A stretch of DNA of 64,000 bases from Luteipulveratus flavus (GTDB lineage: Bacteria > Actinomycetota > Actinomycetes > Actinomycetales > Dermatophilaceae). The stretch is from NCBI RefSeq assembly GCF_029080175.1, contig NZ_JARFJC010000040.1; one strand, given 5' to 3'. The notes under the pieces are model-generated. The model did not search any database, was not told the DNA's origin, and worked only from the letters and a program-made list of their open reading frames with translations. Below, piece after piece: positions 38,654 through 47,271 of this stretch. The translations under genes and the position numbers were made by a program. Within the stretch, counting starts at the first letter, position 1; each line of letters starts with the position of its first letter.

Positions 38654-39589
38654 CTACGCGGGCCCGGCCTGCCAGGTGATGGACGGCTTCGGCGGCTTGA
38701 CGCACGAGTCCGGCAGCGACGCGCCCTCGACGCGGGTGACGCGCACCTGCCAGACCTCCTCGCCCCGGGTGACCTCGACCACGCCCTCGCCGGCGTCCGG
38801 CGGCGTCCGCAGCGCAGTGAGGCCGAGCTCGCCGACCGCCTGACGGACCCAGGACTCGGCCGCCTGCGCGGCGGGGGAGAGGCAGCTGCGACCCCGGTCG
38901 TGCGCAGCGGTGCTCAGCTCGGCCGGGAGGCGGCCCTGACGCTCCGCCTCGAAGGCGAGGACGGCGAGGTCGGCGTCCAGGCGGGCCCACGTCTGGCCGG
39001 ACGGCAGCATGATGCCGGTCGGCGCGAACCGGTGGCCGCCGGTGTGCGAGCACTCCAGGACGCGGGCGGGCAGCCGCTCGGCGGCCTCCAGCGCGACGGG
39101 CCGCCCGCGGACGGCGCAGCAGAGGTCCCGACGACCGTTGGTGCACACCAGCAGCAACGGCTCCCGGGTCTCCTCCAGACCGGGCACGGCCGCCTCGACC
39201 CGGTCCGGCTCGGTGCCGACCAGGTCGGACCAAGGAAGCCGCAGCAGGTCGGTGGGGTCGTCGATCTCGCCCTCGACGAGCCACGGCTCCCGGGCCAGCC
39301 CGCCGGCGATCCAGACCCTGGAACCGGGCTCGGCGTGGACGTCCGCGTGCCGACCGGGCTCACGGACGAGCAGCAGCCGCCCGCCCGCGTCCGCGCACGC
39401 CGTCGTCAGCGCGTGACCGAGGTCGGGCACCAGGTGGGAGTCCAGCGCCGCCTCGCGTCCCCAGGGCCCGGGCTGTTCCAGCGCCACCCAGAACTGCGCC
39501 TGCGACGCCGTACCCCAGGCCGGGAGCTCGGCGTCCTCCCACTGCACGGAGCACGCGGTCGGACTGCTGTGAGCGTGTGTGGTCATCAC
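38654..39589 (-). CDS. Sucrase/ferredoxin-like family protein
   Basis: 311 residues of the sucrase/ferredoxin-like family, which shares the thioredoxin-like ferredoxin fold. The C-terminal half shows LLVCTNGRRDLCCAVRGRPVA and ECSHTGGHRFAPT: C-x7-C-C and a later C, apt for a [2Fe-2S] cluster, plus a conserved HTGGHRF. The N-terminal region includes ACSVQWEDAELPAWGTA. In yeast and actinobacteria the function is poorly defined. The GTG at 39589 has TAGGGT 7 nt upstream. Confidence 0.83.
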   Translation of the reverse strand: MMTTHAHSSPTACSVQWEDAELPAWGTASQAQFWVALEQPGPWGREAALDSHLVPDLGHALTTACADAGGRLLLVREPGRHADVHAEPGSRVWIAGGLAREPWLVEGEIDDPTDLLRLPWSDLVGTEPDRVEAAVPGLEETREPLLLVCTNGRRDLCCAVRGRPVALEAAERLPARVLECSHTGGHRFAPTGIMLPSGQTWARLDADLAVLAFEAERQGRLPAELSTAAHDRGRSCLSPAAQAAESWVRQAVGELGLTALRTPPDAGEGVVEVTRGEEVWQVRVTRVEGASLPDSCVKPPKPSITWQAGPA

Positions 39590-39596
39590 GCGCTCG

Positions 39597-39602
39597 ACCC
39601 TA
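39597..39602 (-). promoter_or_regulatory. -10 element TAGGGT, leaderless start of the sucrase/ferredoxin gene
   Basis: On the minus strand TAGGGT ends 7 nt before the GTG at 39589. It lies just past the end of parC. Confidence 0.45.
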
Positions 39603-39621
39603 GACGGCGGCCACGACCCGG

Positions 39622-42081
39622 TCAGCCACGCGGCGCCGCAGCGATGGCGGTGATCGGGGCCGGCGCCGGCTGACCCGAGCCGTCCCGCCGTCCATCGGCC
39701 GCCGGCAGGTCGACCGCGACGCCGCTCGCACTCGCGGCGCGCGCGGGTGTGGCCCCGGCCCAGGCGAGCATCAGCTCGTCCTCGCCGCGCAGGAAGCGGT
39801 GGCAGCGCACGCCTCCGGTGGCGCGACCCTTGCTGGGGTACTCGTCGTACGGCGTCACCTTGATCGAGCCGTTCTCGGTGCCCGGCAGCGCGCCGGACGA
39901 CCCCGCGACGGTGACGACGACGTTGGGGCGCTCGGGAGTGAGCGCGCCGAAGAACCGCACCCGGGCTCCGGCACTCAGCTTGATCCCGGCCATGCCGCCC
40001 GCGGCCCGACCCTGAGGTCGGACCAGGCCGGCCGAGAACCGCAGGAGCCGTGCGTCGCTGGTGACGAAGACGAGGTCCTCCTCGCCCGTCTCGAGAGCGA
40101 CGGCACCGACGACCCGGTCACCGTCCTTGAGCCCGATGACCTCGAAGGAGTCCTTGCCGGCGGGGTAGTCCGTGGCGACCCGCTTGACGACACCACGCTC
40201 GGTGCCGATCGCGATCCCCGGTCCCTCGGTGTCGGTCGAGGCGAGCGTGAGGGCCTGCTCGCCCTGCGGCAGGTCGACGTACGCGGCGAGCGGTGCGCCG
40301 CCGGAGAGGTTCGGGGCGTCCGCGCTGGGCGGCAGCGTGGGCAGGTCGATCGCCGACAGCCGGATCATCCGGCCGGCCGAGGTGATCAGGGCGTACTGCC
40401 CGCGGGCCGTCGTGCGGACCGCGGCGATGACCGCGTCGTGCTTGCGTCTGCCGCCCTCGGACGGCAACGGGTCCGCGGACGTCGTACGCGCGAGCAGGCC
40501 CGTCGAGGACAGCAGGACCCAGCACGGGTCGTCCGCGACCTCCAGCGGCGTCGCGGCGGTGGCGGTCTGGCCGCTGGACTCCAGCAGCACCGTCCGGCGC
40601 GGGGTGGCGTGCTCCTTGGCGACGGCGGCCAGCTCGTCCGAGACCGTCTTGTGGAGCAGCTTCTCGTCGTCCAGGATCGCGCGCAGCGCCTCGATGGCCT
40701 TGACCAGCTCCTCGCGACGCTTCTCCAGCTCGATCTGGGAGAACTTCGTCAGGCGGCGCAGCTGCAGGTCGAGGATGTAGTTGGCCTGGACCTCGGTCAG
40801 GTCGAACACCTGCATCAGGCGCTCGCGCGCCGACGCCGCGTCGTCGGAGGACCGGATGATCTGGATGACCTCGTCGATGTCGACGATGGCCAGCAGCAGG
40901 CCCTCGACCAGGTGCAGGTCGCGCTCGTGCTTGTCGAGCCGGTACTGCGTGCGCCGCCGGACGACGTCGATCCGGAAGTCGACGTAGACGCGCAGCAGCT
41001 CCTTGAGCCCGAGAGTGCGCGGCTGCCCCTCGACCAGCGTGACGTTGTTGATGCCGAAGGACTCCTCCATCGGCGTGAGCTTGTAGAGGTTCTGCAGGAC
41101 GGCCTCGGGGTTGAACCCGTTCTTGATCTCGATGACCAGCTGCAGACCGTGCTGGCGGTCCGAGAGGTCCTTGACGTCGGAGATGCCCTGCAGCTTCTTG
41201 GCGTTGTGCAGGTCCTTGATCCGGTCGATGACCTTCTCCGGGCCGACGAGGTAGGGCAGCTCGGTGACGACGATGCCCTTGCGCCGCGGCGTGACGTTCT
41301 CGATGCGGACCGTCGCGCGGGTCTTGAACGAGCCGCGTCCGGTGAGATAGGCGTCGCGGATGCCCTCGAGGCCGACGATCTGGCCGCCGAGCGGCAGGTC
41401 CGGGCCGGGGACGAACTTCATCAGGTCGTCCAGCGAGCAGTCGGGGTTCTTGATCAGGTGTCGGGCGGCCGCGATGACCTCGCCGAGGTTGTGCGGAGCC
41501 ATGTTGGTGGCCATGCCCACCGCGATGCCGCTCGCGCCGTTGACCAGCAGGTTCGGGAACGCCGCCGGCATCACGCCGGGCTGGGTGAACTGGTCGTCGT
41601 AGTTCGGGACGAAGTCGACGGTGTTCTCGTCCAGGCTCGTGGTCATCAGGGTGGCCGCGGAGGCGAGCCGGGCCTCGGTGTACCGGGCGGCCGCCGGGCC
41701 GTCGTCCAGCGAGCCGAAGTTGCCGTGCCCGTCGACGAGCGGCAGGCGCATGGTGAACGGCTGCGCCATGCGCACGAGGGTGTCGTAGATGGCCTGGTCG
41801 CCGTGCGGGTGGTACTTACCCATCACCTCACCGACCACGCGCGAGGACTTCACGTGACCGCGGTCAGGGCGCAGGCCGAGCTCGTTCATCGCGTAGAGGA
41901 TGCGGCGCTGGACCGGCTTCAGGCCGTCGCGGGCGTCGGGCAGTGCCCGGGAGTAGATGACGGAGTAGGCGTACTCCAGGTACGCGGCCTCCATCTCGTC
42001 CTCGACGGTGATGTCGACGATGTTCTCCGGGACGTCGGCGACAGGTGCGGTGTCCTGCGCGGACTTGGTGCGGCGGGCCAT
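39622..42081 (-). CDS. parC: Type IIA DNA topoisomerase subunit A (topoisomerase IV-like)
   Basis: 819 residues. The breakage-reunion domain has LEYAYSVIYSRALPDARDGLKPVQRRILYAM (in parts), VMGKYHPHGDQAIYDTLVRMAQ and the active-site tyrosine in GPAAARYTEARL. A coiled region and a C-terminal pinwheel domain of beta-blades follow. It lacks a clean GyrA-box (QxRGG), supporting topoisomerase IV rather than gyrase. Partner of parE at 32895-35018; the two are split by five genes on both strands, as is seen in streptomycetes. ATG 42081 is preceded by GGAG at 12 nt; ATG 42102 is an alternative. Confidence 0.9.
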   Translation of the reverse strand: MARRTKSAQDTAPVADVPENIVDITVEDEMEAAYLEYAYSVIYSRALPDARDGLKPVQRRILYAMNELGLRPDRGHVKSSRVVGEVMGKYHPHGDQAIYDTLVRMAQPFTMRLPLVDGHGNFGSLDDGPAAARYTEARLASAATLMTTSLDENTVDFVPNYDDQFTQPGVMPAAFPNLLVNGASGIAVGMATNMAPHNLGEVIAAARHLIKNPDCSLDDLMKFVPGPDLPLGGQIVGLEGIRDAYLTGRGSFKTRATVRIENVTPRRKGIVVTELPYLVGPEKVIDRIKDLHNAKKLQGISDVKDLSDRQHGLQLVIEIKNGFNPEAVLQNLYKLTPMEESFGINNVTLVEGQPRTLGLKELLRVYVDFRIDVVRRRTQYRLDKHERDLHLVEGLLLAIVDIDEVIQIIRSSDDAASARERLMQVFDLTEVQANYILDLQLRRLTKFSQIELEKRREELVKAIEALRAILDDEKLLHKTVSDELAAVAKEHATPRRTVLLESSGQTATAATPLEVADDPCWVLLSSTGLLARTTSADPLPSEGGRRKHDAVIAAVRTTARGQYALITSAGRMIRLSAIDLPTLPPSADAPNLSGGAPLAAYVDLPQGEQALTLASTDTEGPGIAIGTERGVVKRVATDYPAGKDSFEVIGLKDGDRVVGAVALETGEEDLVFVTSDARLLRFSAGLVRPQGRAAGGMAGIKLSAGARVRFFGALTPERPNVVVTVAGSSGALPGTENGSIKVTPYDEYPSKGRATGGVRCHRFLRGEDELMLAWAGATPARAASASGVAVDLPAADGRRDGSGQPAPAPITAIAAAPRG

Positions 42082-42456
42082 GAGGCGTGCGTTCTCCTGC
42101 ATGAGAGGGCGGTGCGTCGCACACGCGTACGACGCCCGGTCAGCCTCCCATGATCGCGCGGCTCTCGCGTCGCTCGGGTCAGGCGCGCCGACCGGAGGCC
42201 GCGGGGCCGGCCACGGCCGCGGGTGGCGGGGACGCAGGGAGGGGTCGGCCGTCCGCCGTAGGGCGGCCGTTGCTGCGTCGCCCGCGCCCGCGACCGTGGT
42301 GTCCGGCTCGGCGGGTCGTCGCCCGCCACGGATCAGCGGCGATCGGCGCGCGTCAGGATCCCCCACTGATGGAGCGAGACTAGATCGTCCTCGGCCGGGC
42401 CGCCCGGATCGGGCGAGTTCCTTTGCTGTTCGCGGTGATCGGAAGAAAACCTCGGC
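42082..42456. other. Intergenic region upstream of parC
   Basis: 375 bp without a supported gene, between parC and the LLM oxidoreductase. It should contain the parC promoter on the minus strand. A TAGTCT element at about 42389-42394 (minus) is a possible -10, giving a long leader. The small overlapping frames have no family resemblance. Confidence 0.5.
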
Positions 42457-43257
42457 TCAGGAGGTCGCATTGACCTCGTCCCGCCAGGCGAGCCAGCGGC
42501 GTACGGCGGTGAAGTCGTAGTCGGGTCCGGTGAGGCCGACGGTGAACAGGGTGGCGCCGAGGGCACGGAGCTGCTCGCCCTCGACCTCGGGCTGCTCCTC
42601 CCTCTCGGGACCGCCCAGGAAGTTGACCGAGACCTCGATCTCGGCCGGGTCCCGGCCGATGTCGGCGCAGTGCCGGTGCAGCACCTCGATCTTGTGGCGC
42701 AGCTCGTCGCCGTCGGAGAAGGTGTGCCAGACGTCGGCGTGCTGTGCCACGAGGCGCAGGGTCTTCTTCTCACCGCCACCGCCGATGAGCACCGGGATGT
42801 CCCTCGTCGGACGCGGGTTGAGCCGGGCGAGCCGGGACTCGATGCGGGGGAGGGCCTCGCCCAGTGCGTCGAGGCGGCCGCCGGCGGTGCCGAACGCGTA
42901 GCCGTACTCGGTGTAGTCGTGCTCGAACCAGCCGGAGCCGATGCCGAGGATCAGCCGGCCCTCGCTGATGTGGTCGACGGTGCGGGCCATGTCCGCGAGC
43001 AGGTCGGGGTTGCGGTAGCTGTTGCAGGTGACCAGCGCGCCGATCTCGATCCGGGTCGTCTGCTCCGCCCAGGCGGCGAGCATCGTCCAGCACTCGAAGT
43101 GCTTGCCGTCGCGACCGCCGGACAGGGGGAAGAAGTGGTCCCAGTTGAACGCGACGTCGACGCCGAGGTCCTCGGCCTGTCGTACGGCGTCGCGGATCTG
43201 CGCGTAGTCGGCGTGCTGCGGCTGGAGCTGGACGGCGATCCGAAGAGGGCGAGTCAT
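42457..43257 (-). CDS. LLM-class F420-type oxidoreductase, copy 1
   Basis: 266 residues of the luciferase-like monooxygenase superfamily with a TIM-barrel fold. Motifs include VAFNWDHFFPLSG near the N-terminus, IGALVTCNSYRNPDLLADMARTVDHIS and RLILGIGSGW, and IPVLIGGGGEKKTLRLVAQHAD. The G-x-G-S-G-W and ALVTCNxYR segments are those of actinobacterial F420-dependent members. The ATG at 43257 fits a TAGGGT -10 at 7 nt; the GTG at 43266 overlaps that element. The substrate is unknown. It lies beside a close paralogue. Confidence 0.85.
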   Translation of the reverse strand: MTRPLRIAVQLQPQHADYAQIRDAVRQAEDLGVDVAFNWDHFFPLSGGRDGKHFECWTMLAAWAEQTTRIEIGALVTCNSYRNPDLLADMARTVDHISEGRLILGIGSGWFEHDYTEYGYAFGTAGGRLDALGEALPRIESRLARLNPRPTRDIPVLIGGGGEKKTLRLVAQHADVWHTFSDGDELRHKIEVLHRHCADIGRDPAEIEVSVNFLGGPEREEQPEVEGEQLRALGATLFTVGLTGPDYDFTAVRRWLAWRDEVNATS

Positions 43258-43264
43258 GCGCCTC

Positions 43265-43270
43265 ACCCTA
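43265..43270 (-). promoter_or_regulatory. -10 element TAGGGT, leaderless start of LLM copy 1
   Basis: On the minus strand TAGGGT ends 7 nt before the ATG at 43257; it decides the start. Confidence 0.5.
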
Positions 43271-43290
43271 GGTCGGTGCCGCTGGGCGGC

Positions 43291-44118
43291 TCAGGCGCTG
43301 CGCTCGGCGTTGACCGCGTCCCGCCAGGCCAGCCACGGCACCACGTGGTCCAGGTCGAAGTCGGGCCCGACGGCGTTGATGGTGTACGTCGTCACGCCGA
43401 GCGCGAGCAGCGGAGCACCCTCCTGCTCGGGCGGACCCGGCGGCAGGCCGGCGCGACCCAGACCCCCGACGCCGGCGCACACCTCGATGTCGGCCGAGTC
43501 CCGTCCGACCTCGGCGCAGTGTCGGCGCAGGACGTCCAGCTTGCGCGGGAGCTCCTCGGGTCCGGAGAACCAGTGCCACAGGTCGGCGTGCTGCGCGACG
43601 AGGCGCAAGGTCTTCTTCTCACCGCCGCCGCCGATGAGCACGGGGATGTCCCGCGTCGGCGGTGGGGTGAGCCGGGCCAGTCGCGACTCGATGCGGGGGA
43701 GTGCTTCGGCCAGGTCGTCCAGGCGGCTGCCGGCGGTGCCGAACGCGTAGCCGTACTCGGTGAAGTCCCGCTCGAACCAGCCGGAGCCGATGCCGAGGAT
43801 CAGCCGGCCCTCGCTGATGTGATCGACCGTACGGGTCATGTCCGCGAGCAGGTCGGGGTTGCGGAAGCCGTTGCAGGTGACCAGCGCACCGATCTCGATC
43901 CGGCTGGTCTGCTCCGCCCACGCCGCGAGGGTCGTCCAGCACTCGAGGTGCTTGCCGTCCGGGTCCCCCCGCAGCGGGAAGAAGTGGTCCCAGGTGAACG
44001 CGATGTCCACACCGGCGTCCTCGCAACGCCGCAGACCGTCGCGGATCCGGCCGTACTCGGCGTCCTGAGGTTGCAGCTGAACGGCGATCCGCACCGGACG
44101 AGCCACGGCTGGCGTCAT
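43291..44118 (-). CDS. LLM-class F420-type oxidoreductase, copy 2
   Basis: 275 residues, a paralogue of the adjacent gene with long identical stretches (LLADM-x-RTVDHISEGRLIL, GIGSGWFE, IPVLIGGGGEKKTLRLVAQH) and the same N-terminal IAVQLQPQ. The C-terminal 60 residues differ (PPGPPEQEGAPLL versus PEREEQPEVEGEQ). It shares a compact divergent promoter region with the 2-hydroxy-acid oxidase gene. F420 binding is inferred from family only; a flavin cofactor is not excluded. Confidence 0.85.
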   Translation of the reverse strand: MTPAVARPVRIAVQLQPQDAEYGRIRDGLRRCEDAGVDIAFTWDHFFPLRGDPDGKHLECWTTLAAWAEQTSRIEIGALVTCNGFRNPDLLADMTRTVDHISEGRLILGIGSGWFERDFTEYGYAFGTAGSRLDDLAEALPRIESRLARLTPPPTRDIPVLIGGGGEKKTLRLVAQHADLWHWFSGPEELPRKLDVLRRHCAEVGRDSADIEVCAGVGGLGRAGLPPGPPEQEGAPLLALGVTTYTINAVGPDFDLDHVVPWLAWRDAVNAERSA

Positions 44119-44138
44119 GCGGTCATGCTAGGGGCGTG
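44116..44138. promoter_or_regulatory. Compact divergent leaderless promoter (overlapping -10 elements)
   Basis: On the plus strand CATGCT (44124-44129) ends 6 nt before GTG 44136. On the minus strand TAGCAT (44125-44130) ends 6 nt before ATG 44118. The two -10 hexamers share five bases, so the two genes cannot easily be initiated at the same time. Confidence 0.55.
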
Positions 44139-45185
44139 CCGATGAGCAGACCGATCGCGTCCGTCCGAGCCGCCGCCGAGGAGCAGCTCCCGCCGGTGGT
44201 GTGGGACTACGTGGAGACCGGTGCCGGTGCCGAGATCAGCCTCGAGGAGGCCGAGAACGCCTGGCAGCACTGGAGACTGCGCCCTCGCGTCCTGCGCGAC
44301 GTCCGGGCGGTGACGACGCGGACGACGCTGCTCGGGCAGGAGCTCGCCTCGCCCGTCATCGCCGCGCCGACAGCGTTTCACCGCGTCTACCACCCCGAGG
44401 GCGAGCTCGCCAGCGTCGCCGGCGCGGGCGCTGCGGGTTCGCTGTACTGCCTGTCGACGCGGTCGACGACCTCGATCGAGGACGTCGGCGCCGCGGCCAC
44501 CGAGCCCTGGTGGATGCAGGTGTACGTCACCGTCGCCCGCGACATCACCGAAGCGATGGTGCTCCGCGCGGTCGAGGCAGGCGCGTGCGCGCTCGTGCTG
44601 ACCGGTGACACGCCGTACCTGTCGTGGCGGACCCGGTCCGCCCGGGCGCTCCCGCTGGACGACGAGGCCGCCATGGTCAACGCCGCCCGCCATCTGGACG
44701 GCCGCGACCTGCGCTGCCTGGAGGAGGACGCGGGCCTCACCGCCGAGACGATCGACTGGCTGGCTGATCTGTCCGGTCTCCCCGTCCTGGTCAAGGGCGT
44801 GCTGCGGGGCGACGACGCCCGCGAGTGCCTCGACGCTGGCGCGGCGGGCATCGTCGTCAGCACCCACGGCGGACGCCAGCTCGACCGCGTCGTCCCTACG
44901 GCGCAGGCGTTGCCCGAGGTCGTCGACGCCGTCGCGGGGGAGGCGCCGGTCGTCGTGGACGGCGGCATCCGCAGCGGGTACGACGTGCTGACCGCGCTCG
45001 CGCTGGGCGCGGACTCGGTGATGGTCGGCCGCCCGGTGATCTACGGACTGGCGACGGCCGGTGCCGACGGTGTCCGCGACGTGCTCGCCGGTCTCACCGA
45101 CCACGTGCACCATCTGCTCGGCCTCGCCGGTGTCACCTCGCCCGCCGAGCTCGACCGCTCGTTCGTGACGCCGCGCTCAGGCTGA
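44136..45185 (+). CDS. FMN-dependent 2-hydroxy-acid oxidase/dehydrogenase
   Basis: 349 residues of the lactate/glycolate oxidase family. The TIM-barrel landmarks are VWDYVETGAGAE at the N-terminus, PVIAAPTAFHRVYHPEGE, STRSTTSIEDVG, the FMN/substrate lysine in LVKGVLRGDDA, the catalytic histidine in STHGGRQLD and the phosphate site VDGGIRSGYDVLTALALGA (in parts). The usual SNHGGRQLD has T for N here. It probably oxidises an L-2-hydroxy acid (lactate, mandelate or similar) to the oxo acid. The 3' end overlaps the convergent nitroreductase by 9 bp. Confidence 0.88.
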   Translation: MPMSRPIASVRAAAEEQLPPVVWDYVETGAGAEISLEEAENAWQHWRLRPRVLRDVRAVTTRTTLLGQELASPVIAAPTAFHRVYHPEGELASVAGAGAAGSLYCLSTRSTTSIEDVGAAATEPWWMQVYVTVARDITEAMVLRAVEAGACALVLTGDTPYLSWRTRSARALPLDDEAAMVNAARHLDGRDLRCLEEDAGLTAETIDWLADLSGLPVLVKGVLRGDDARECLDAGAAGIVVSTHGGRQLDRVVPTAQALPEVVDAVAGEAPVVVDGGIRSGYDVLTALALGADSVMVGRPVIYGLATAGADGVRDVLAGLTDHVHHLLGLAGVTSPAELDRSFVTPRSG

Positions 45186-45803
45186 GGGCGTGTACGGCCT
45201 GCCGTACCGCCCGCGGTGCACGACCTCATCGACGCCGCGTCGCCGACGCTTCGTGGTGCTGCCGCTGGGCGCGTCCTCGGCCGCGTACCCCAGGGCGACG
45301 ACACCGATGATCGTGTGGTCCTTCGGGATGTCGAACGTCTCGTGCACGCTGTCGTGCGCCTCCGCGGGCACGCCGAAGAACAGGCTGCCCAGGCCCTCGT
45401 CCTCCGCGACGAGCAGCATGAGGAGCGCGGCCATGCCGGTGTCGATGTCCCAGTACGGGGCCGGCCAGTGCGACTCGTCCTTGTCCTGCCAGGGCTTGTC
45501 GATCTCGGCGTACCGGTCGAGGTAGGTCTGCCGGTCCGAGCAGCACAGGATCAGCGCCGGCGCGCTGGAGACACCCCTCAGCCAGGCGTCCGGGAGGTCG
45601 TCGTCCTCGGCGGTGGCGTCCCAGAACGCGGTGCGGTCCTCGGCGGACTCCAGCACCACGAAGTCCCAGCCCTGGCTGAAACCGGCGCTCGGTGCGCGCA
45701 GCGCCAGCTGCACGACCCGGTCGAGGACCTCCGGCGGCACGGGGCGGTCGGGGTCGTAGCGACGCACCATCCGGCGGCGTCGGATCGCCTCCTGCAGCTG
45801 CAT
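45177..45803 (-). CDS. Nitroreductase family protein
   Basis: 208 residues of the FMN-binding nitroreductase fold. It has the N-terminal RRRRMVRRYDPDRPVPPEVLDRVV, the phosphate-binding RAPSAGFSQGWDFVVLES and the C-terminal GVVALGYAAEDAPSGS. It would use NAD(P)H or F420H2; the physiological substrate is unknown. ATG 45803 is preceded by AAGGAG, and the gene follows the amidotransferase gene by 10 nt in the same direction, so the two are probably cotranscribed. Confidence 0.85.
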   Translation of the reverse strand: MQLQEAIRRRRMVRRYDPDRPVPPEVLDRVVQLALRAPSAGFSQGWDFVVLESAEDRTAFWDATAEDDDLPDAWLRGVSSAPALILCCSDRQTYLDRYAEIDKPWQDKDESHWPAPYWDIDTGMAALLMLLVAEDEGLGSLFFGVPAEAHDSVHETFDIPKDHTIIGVVALGYAAEDAPSGSTTKRRRRGVDEVVHRGRYGRPYTPSA

Positions 45804-45813
45804 GACGGGCTCC

Positions 45814-46545
45814 TTACGAGGGGACGGTGGACAGCGGGGTCCCGGCCAGGACGAGGAAGCGACGCAGGACGCCGCTCCACGTCGCCTCGAGGAGGTCGGA
45901 CTGCGACCGCGCGCGTGCGGTCACCTCCTCGGGGTCGAAGCCGAGCTCGCGGACGTCGGCAGGATCCCAGGAGGCGATCCGGTCCGCGTGGACCTCGGGG
46001 TGCATCTGCAGTCCCCACGCCGCGGCGCCGAGTCGGAAGGCCTGGTAGGGGCAGCGCTCGCTCGAGGCGAGCCACACCGCGTCCTGCGGCAGCGCGGTGA
46101 TCGCGTCACGGTGGCTCTCGACCGCAGGCACGCTCCCGCGCAGCGCGCCGAGGAGCGGGTCGTCCCGCGCGTCGGCCCGGATGTGGACGCCGGTCACGCC
46201 CTTCTCGGGCTTCCCGTGGTCGGCCGCGACCCGGCCGCCCGCGACGACGGCGAGCAGCTGACCGCCCAGGCAGATCCCGAGCAACGGCGTCCGGGTGCGC
46301 AGGCAGGTGCGTGCCAGCGTTCGCTCGGCCTCGAGCCACGGCGCCCGCGCGTCGTCATCGGGCAGCAGCCCGCCACCGAGGAGGACGACCGCGGCGTGGG
46401 TGCCGGGCTCGGTCGGGACCGGCTCGCCGGCATCGGCGCGCAGCACGACCGGACGCAGGCCGGCCTCGGTGATCCACTCGACCAGCCGCCCGGGACCGCT
46501 GCCCTCGGCGTTCTGGACCAGGAGCACGGTCTGCTGCGTCGACAC
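45814..46545 (-). CDS. Class I glutamine amidotransferase-like protein
   Basis: 243 residues with a class I GATase fold. The oxyanion strand is VVLLGGGLLPDD, the nucleophile cysteine lies in LLGICLGGQLLA, and the catalytic His-x-Glu pair is in LQMHPEVHAD. It resembles free-standing gamma-glutamyl/GMP-synthase-like amidotransferases used in nucleotide or polyamine metabolism. No synthase domain is attached. I chose the GTG at 46545 because similarity begins there and a GAGGGT -10-like element lies 7 nt upstream. The partner is unknown. Confidence 0.82.
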   Translation of the reverse strand: MSTQQTVLLVQNAEGSGPGRLVEWITEAGLRPVVLRADAGEPVPTEPGTHAAVVLLGGGLLPDDDARAPWLEAERTLARTCLRTRTPLLGICLGGQLLAVVAGGRVAADHGKPEKGVTGVHIRADARDDPLLGALRGSVPAVESHRDAITALPQDAVWLASSERCPYQAFRLGAAAWGLQMHPEVHADRIASWDPADVRELGFDPEEVTARARSQSDLLEATWSGVLRRFLVLAGTPLSTVPS

Positions 46546-46770
46546 GCCGGCCACCCTCGCACGTCGGTGGCCACCTGTCGCGAGTCGTCCAGCAGGTGAC
46601 CGGCCTGCGACGGGGGTGGCCGGTCGTCGATACTGGTCCGCGGCGACCGACGCGTCGCCGGCGCACGGGGAGCCAACCGAAGCCGAGGTCCGTACGTCGT
46701 ACCGACCATGACAGCGGTGACCGACGGGGTACCTCTGCGCCTTCGGGGCAGGGTCGAGAGGAGCGCAGCA

Positions 46771-47271
46771 GTGCGGGTTGCCGGGTCCGAGGAGGCCGTA
46801 CGCGAGGTCTTCGACGCGCACTACGGCCAGCTCGTCGGGTGGACGACTCGTCTGGTCGACGACCCCGACCTCGCGCACGACTTCGCCACCGAGGCGTTCG
46901 TCCGGCTGCTGCGGCACTGGTCGAGCGTGCAGAACCCGCGCGCCTGGCTCTACACGGCGGTCACCAACCAGGTCCGCGACCACTGGCGCCGCCGCGGTCG
47001 TGAGGCGGCCGCGTACGACAAGTGGCACGCCGGCAGCCCGGTCGGCATCGACGTGGCCGCGCCGGGTCCGGACCCGGCCGACCGGCTCACCGTCCAGGGG
47101 GCAGTGCTGGCGCTGCCGGACCGGCTGCGCGCGGTCGTCCTGCTCCACTACTTCGCCGACCTCCCGGTGGTGCAGGTGGCGCAGAGCCTGCGCAAGTCGG
47201 AGGGCGCCGTGAAGCGTGACCTGTTCGATGCGCGACGGTTGCTCGCGAACGAGCTGGAGGGAGTGCGATGA
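46771..47271 (+). CDS. ECF-type RNA polymerase sigma factor (SigE-like family)
   Basis: 166 residues with region 2 (VREVFDAHYGQLVGWTTRLVDDPDLAHDFATEAFVRLLRHW, cited in parts) and region 4 (ALPDRLRAVVLLHYFADLPVVQVAQSLRKSEGAVKRDLFDARRLL). It has the size and the RLVDDPDLAHD pattern of the SigE-like ECF subfamily of actinobacteria. GTG 46771 was preferred to ATG 46708 because GAGGAG lies 7 nt upstream and the residues before it have no sigma-factor character. It overlaps the next gene, a membrane-anchored propeller protein, by 4 nt (ATGA), so the two are coupled. Confidence 0.88.
   Translation: MRVAGSEEAVREVFDAHYGQLVGWTTRLVDDPDLAHDFATEAFVRLLRHWSSVQNPRAWLYTAVTNQVRDHWRRRGREAAAYDKWHAGSPVGIDVAAPGPDPADRLTVQGAVLALPDRLRAVVLLHYFADLPVVQVAQSLRKSEGAVKRDLFDARRLLANELEGVR

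Noticed and set aside
42333..42779. Possible small gene upstream of parC
   Set aside because: It overlaps the LLM oxidoreductase in another frame and has no recognisable protein features.
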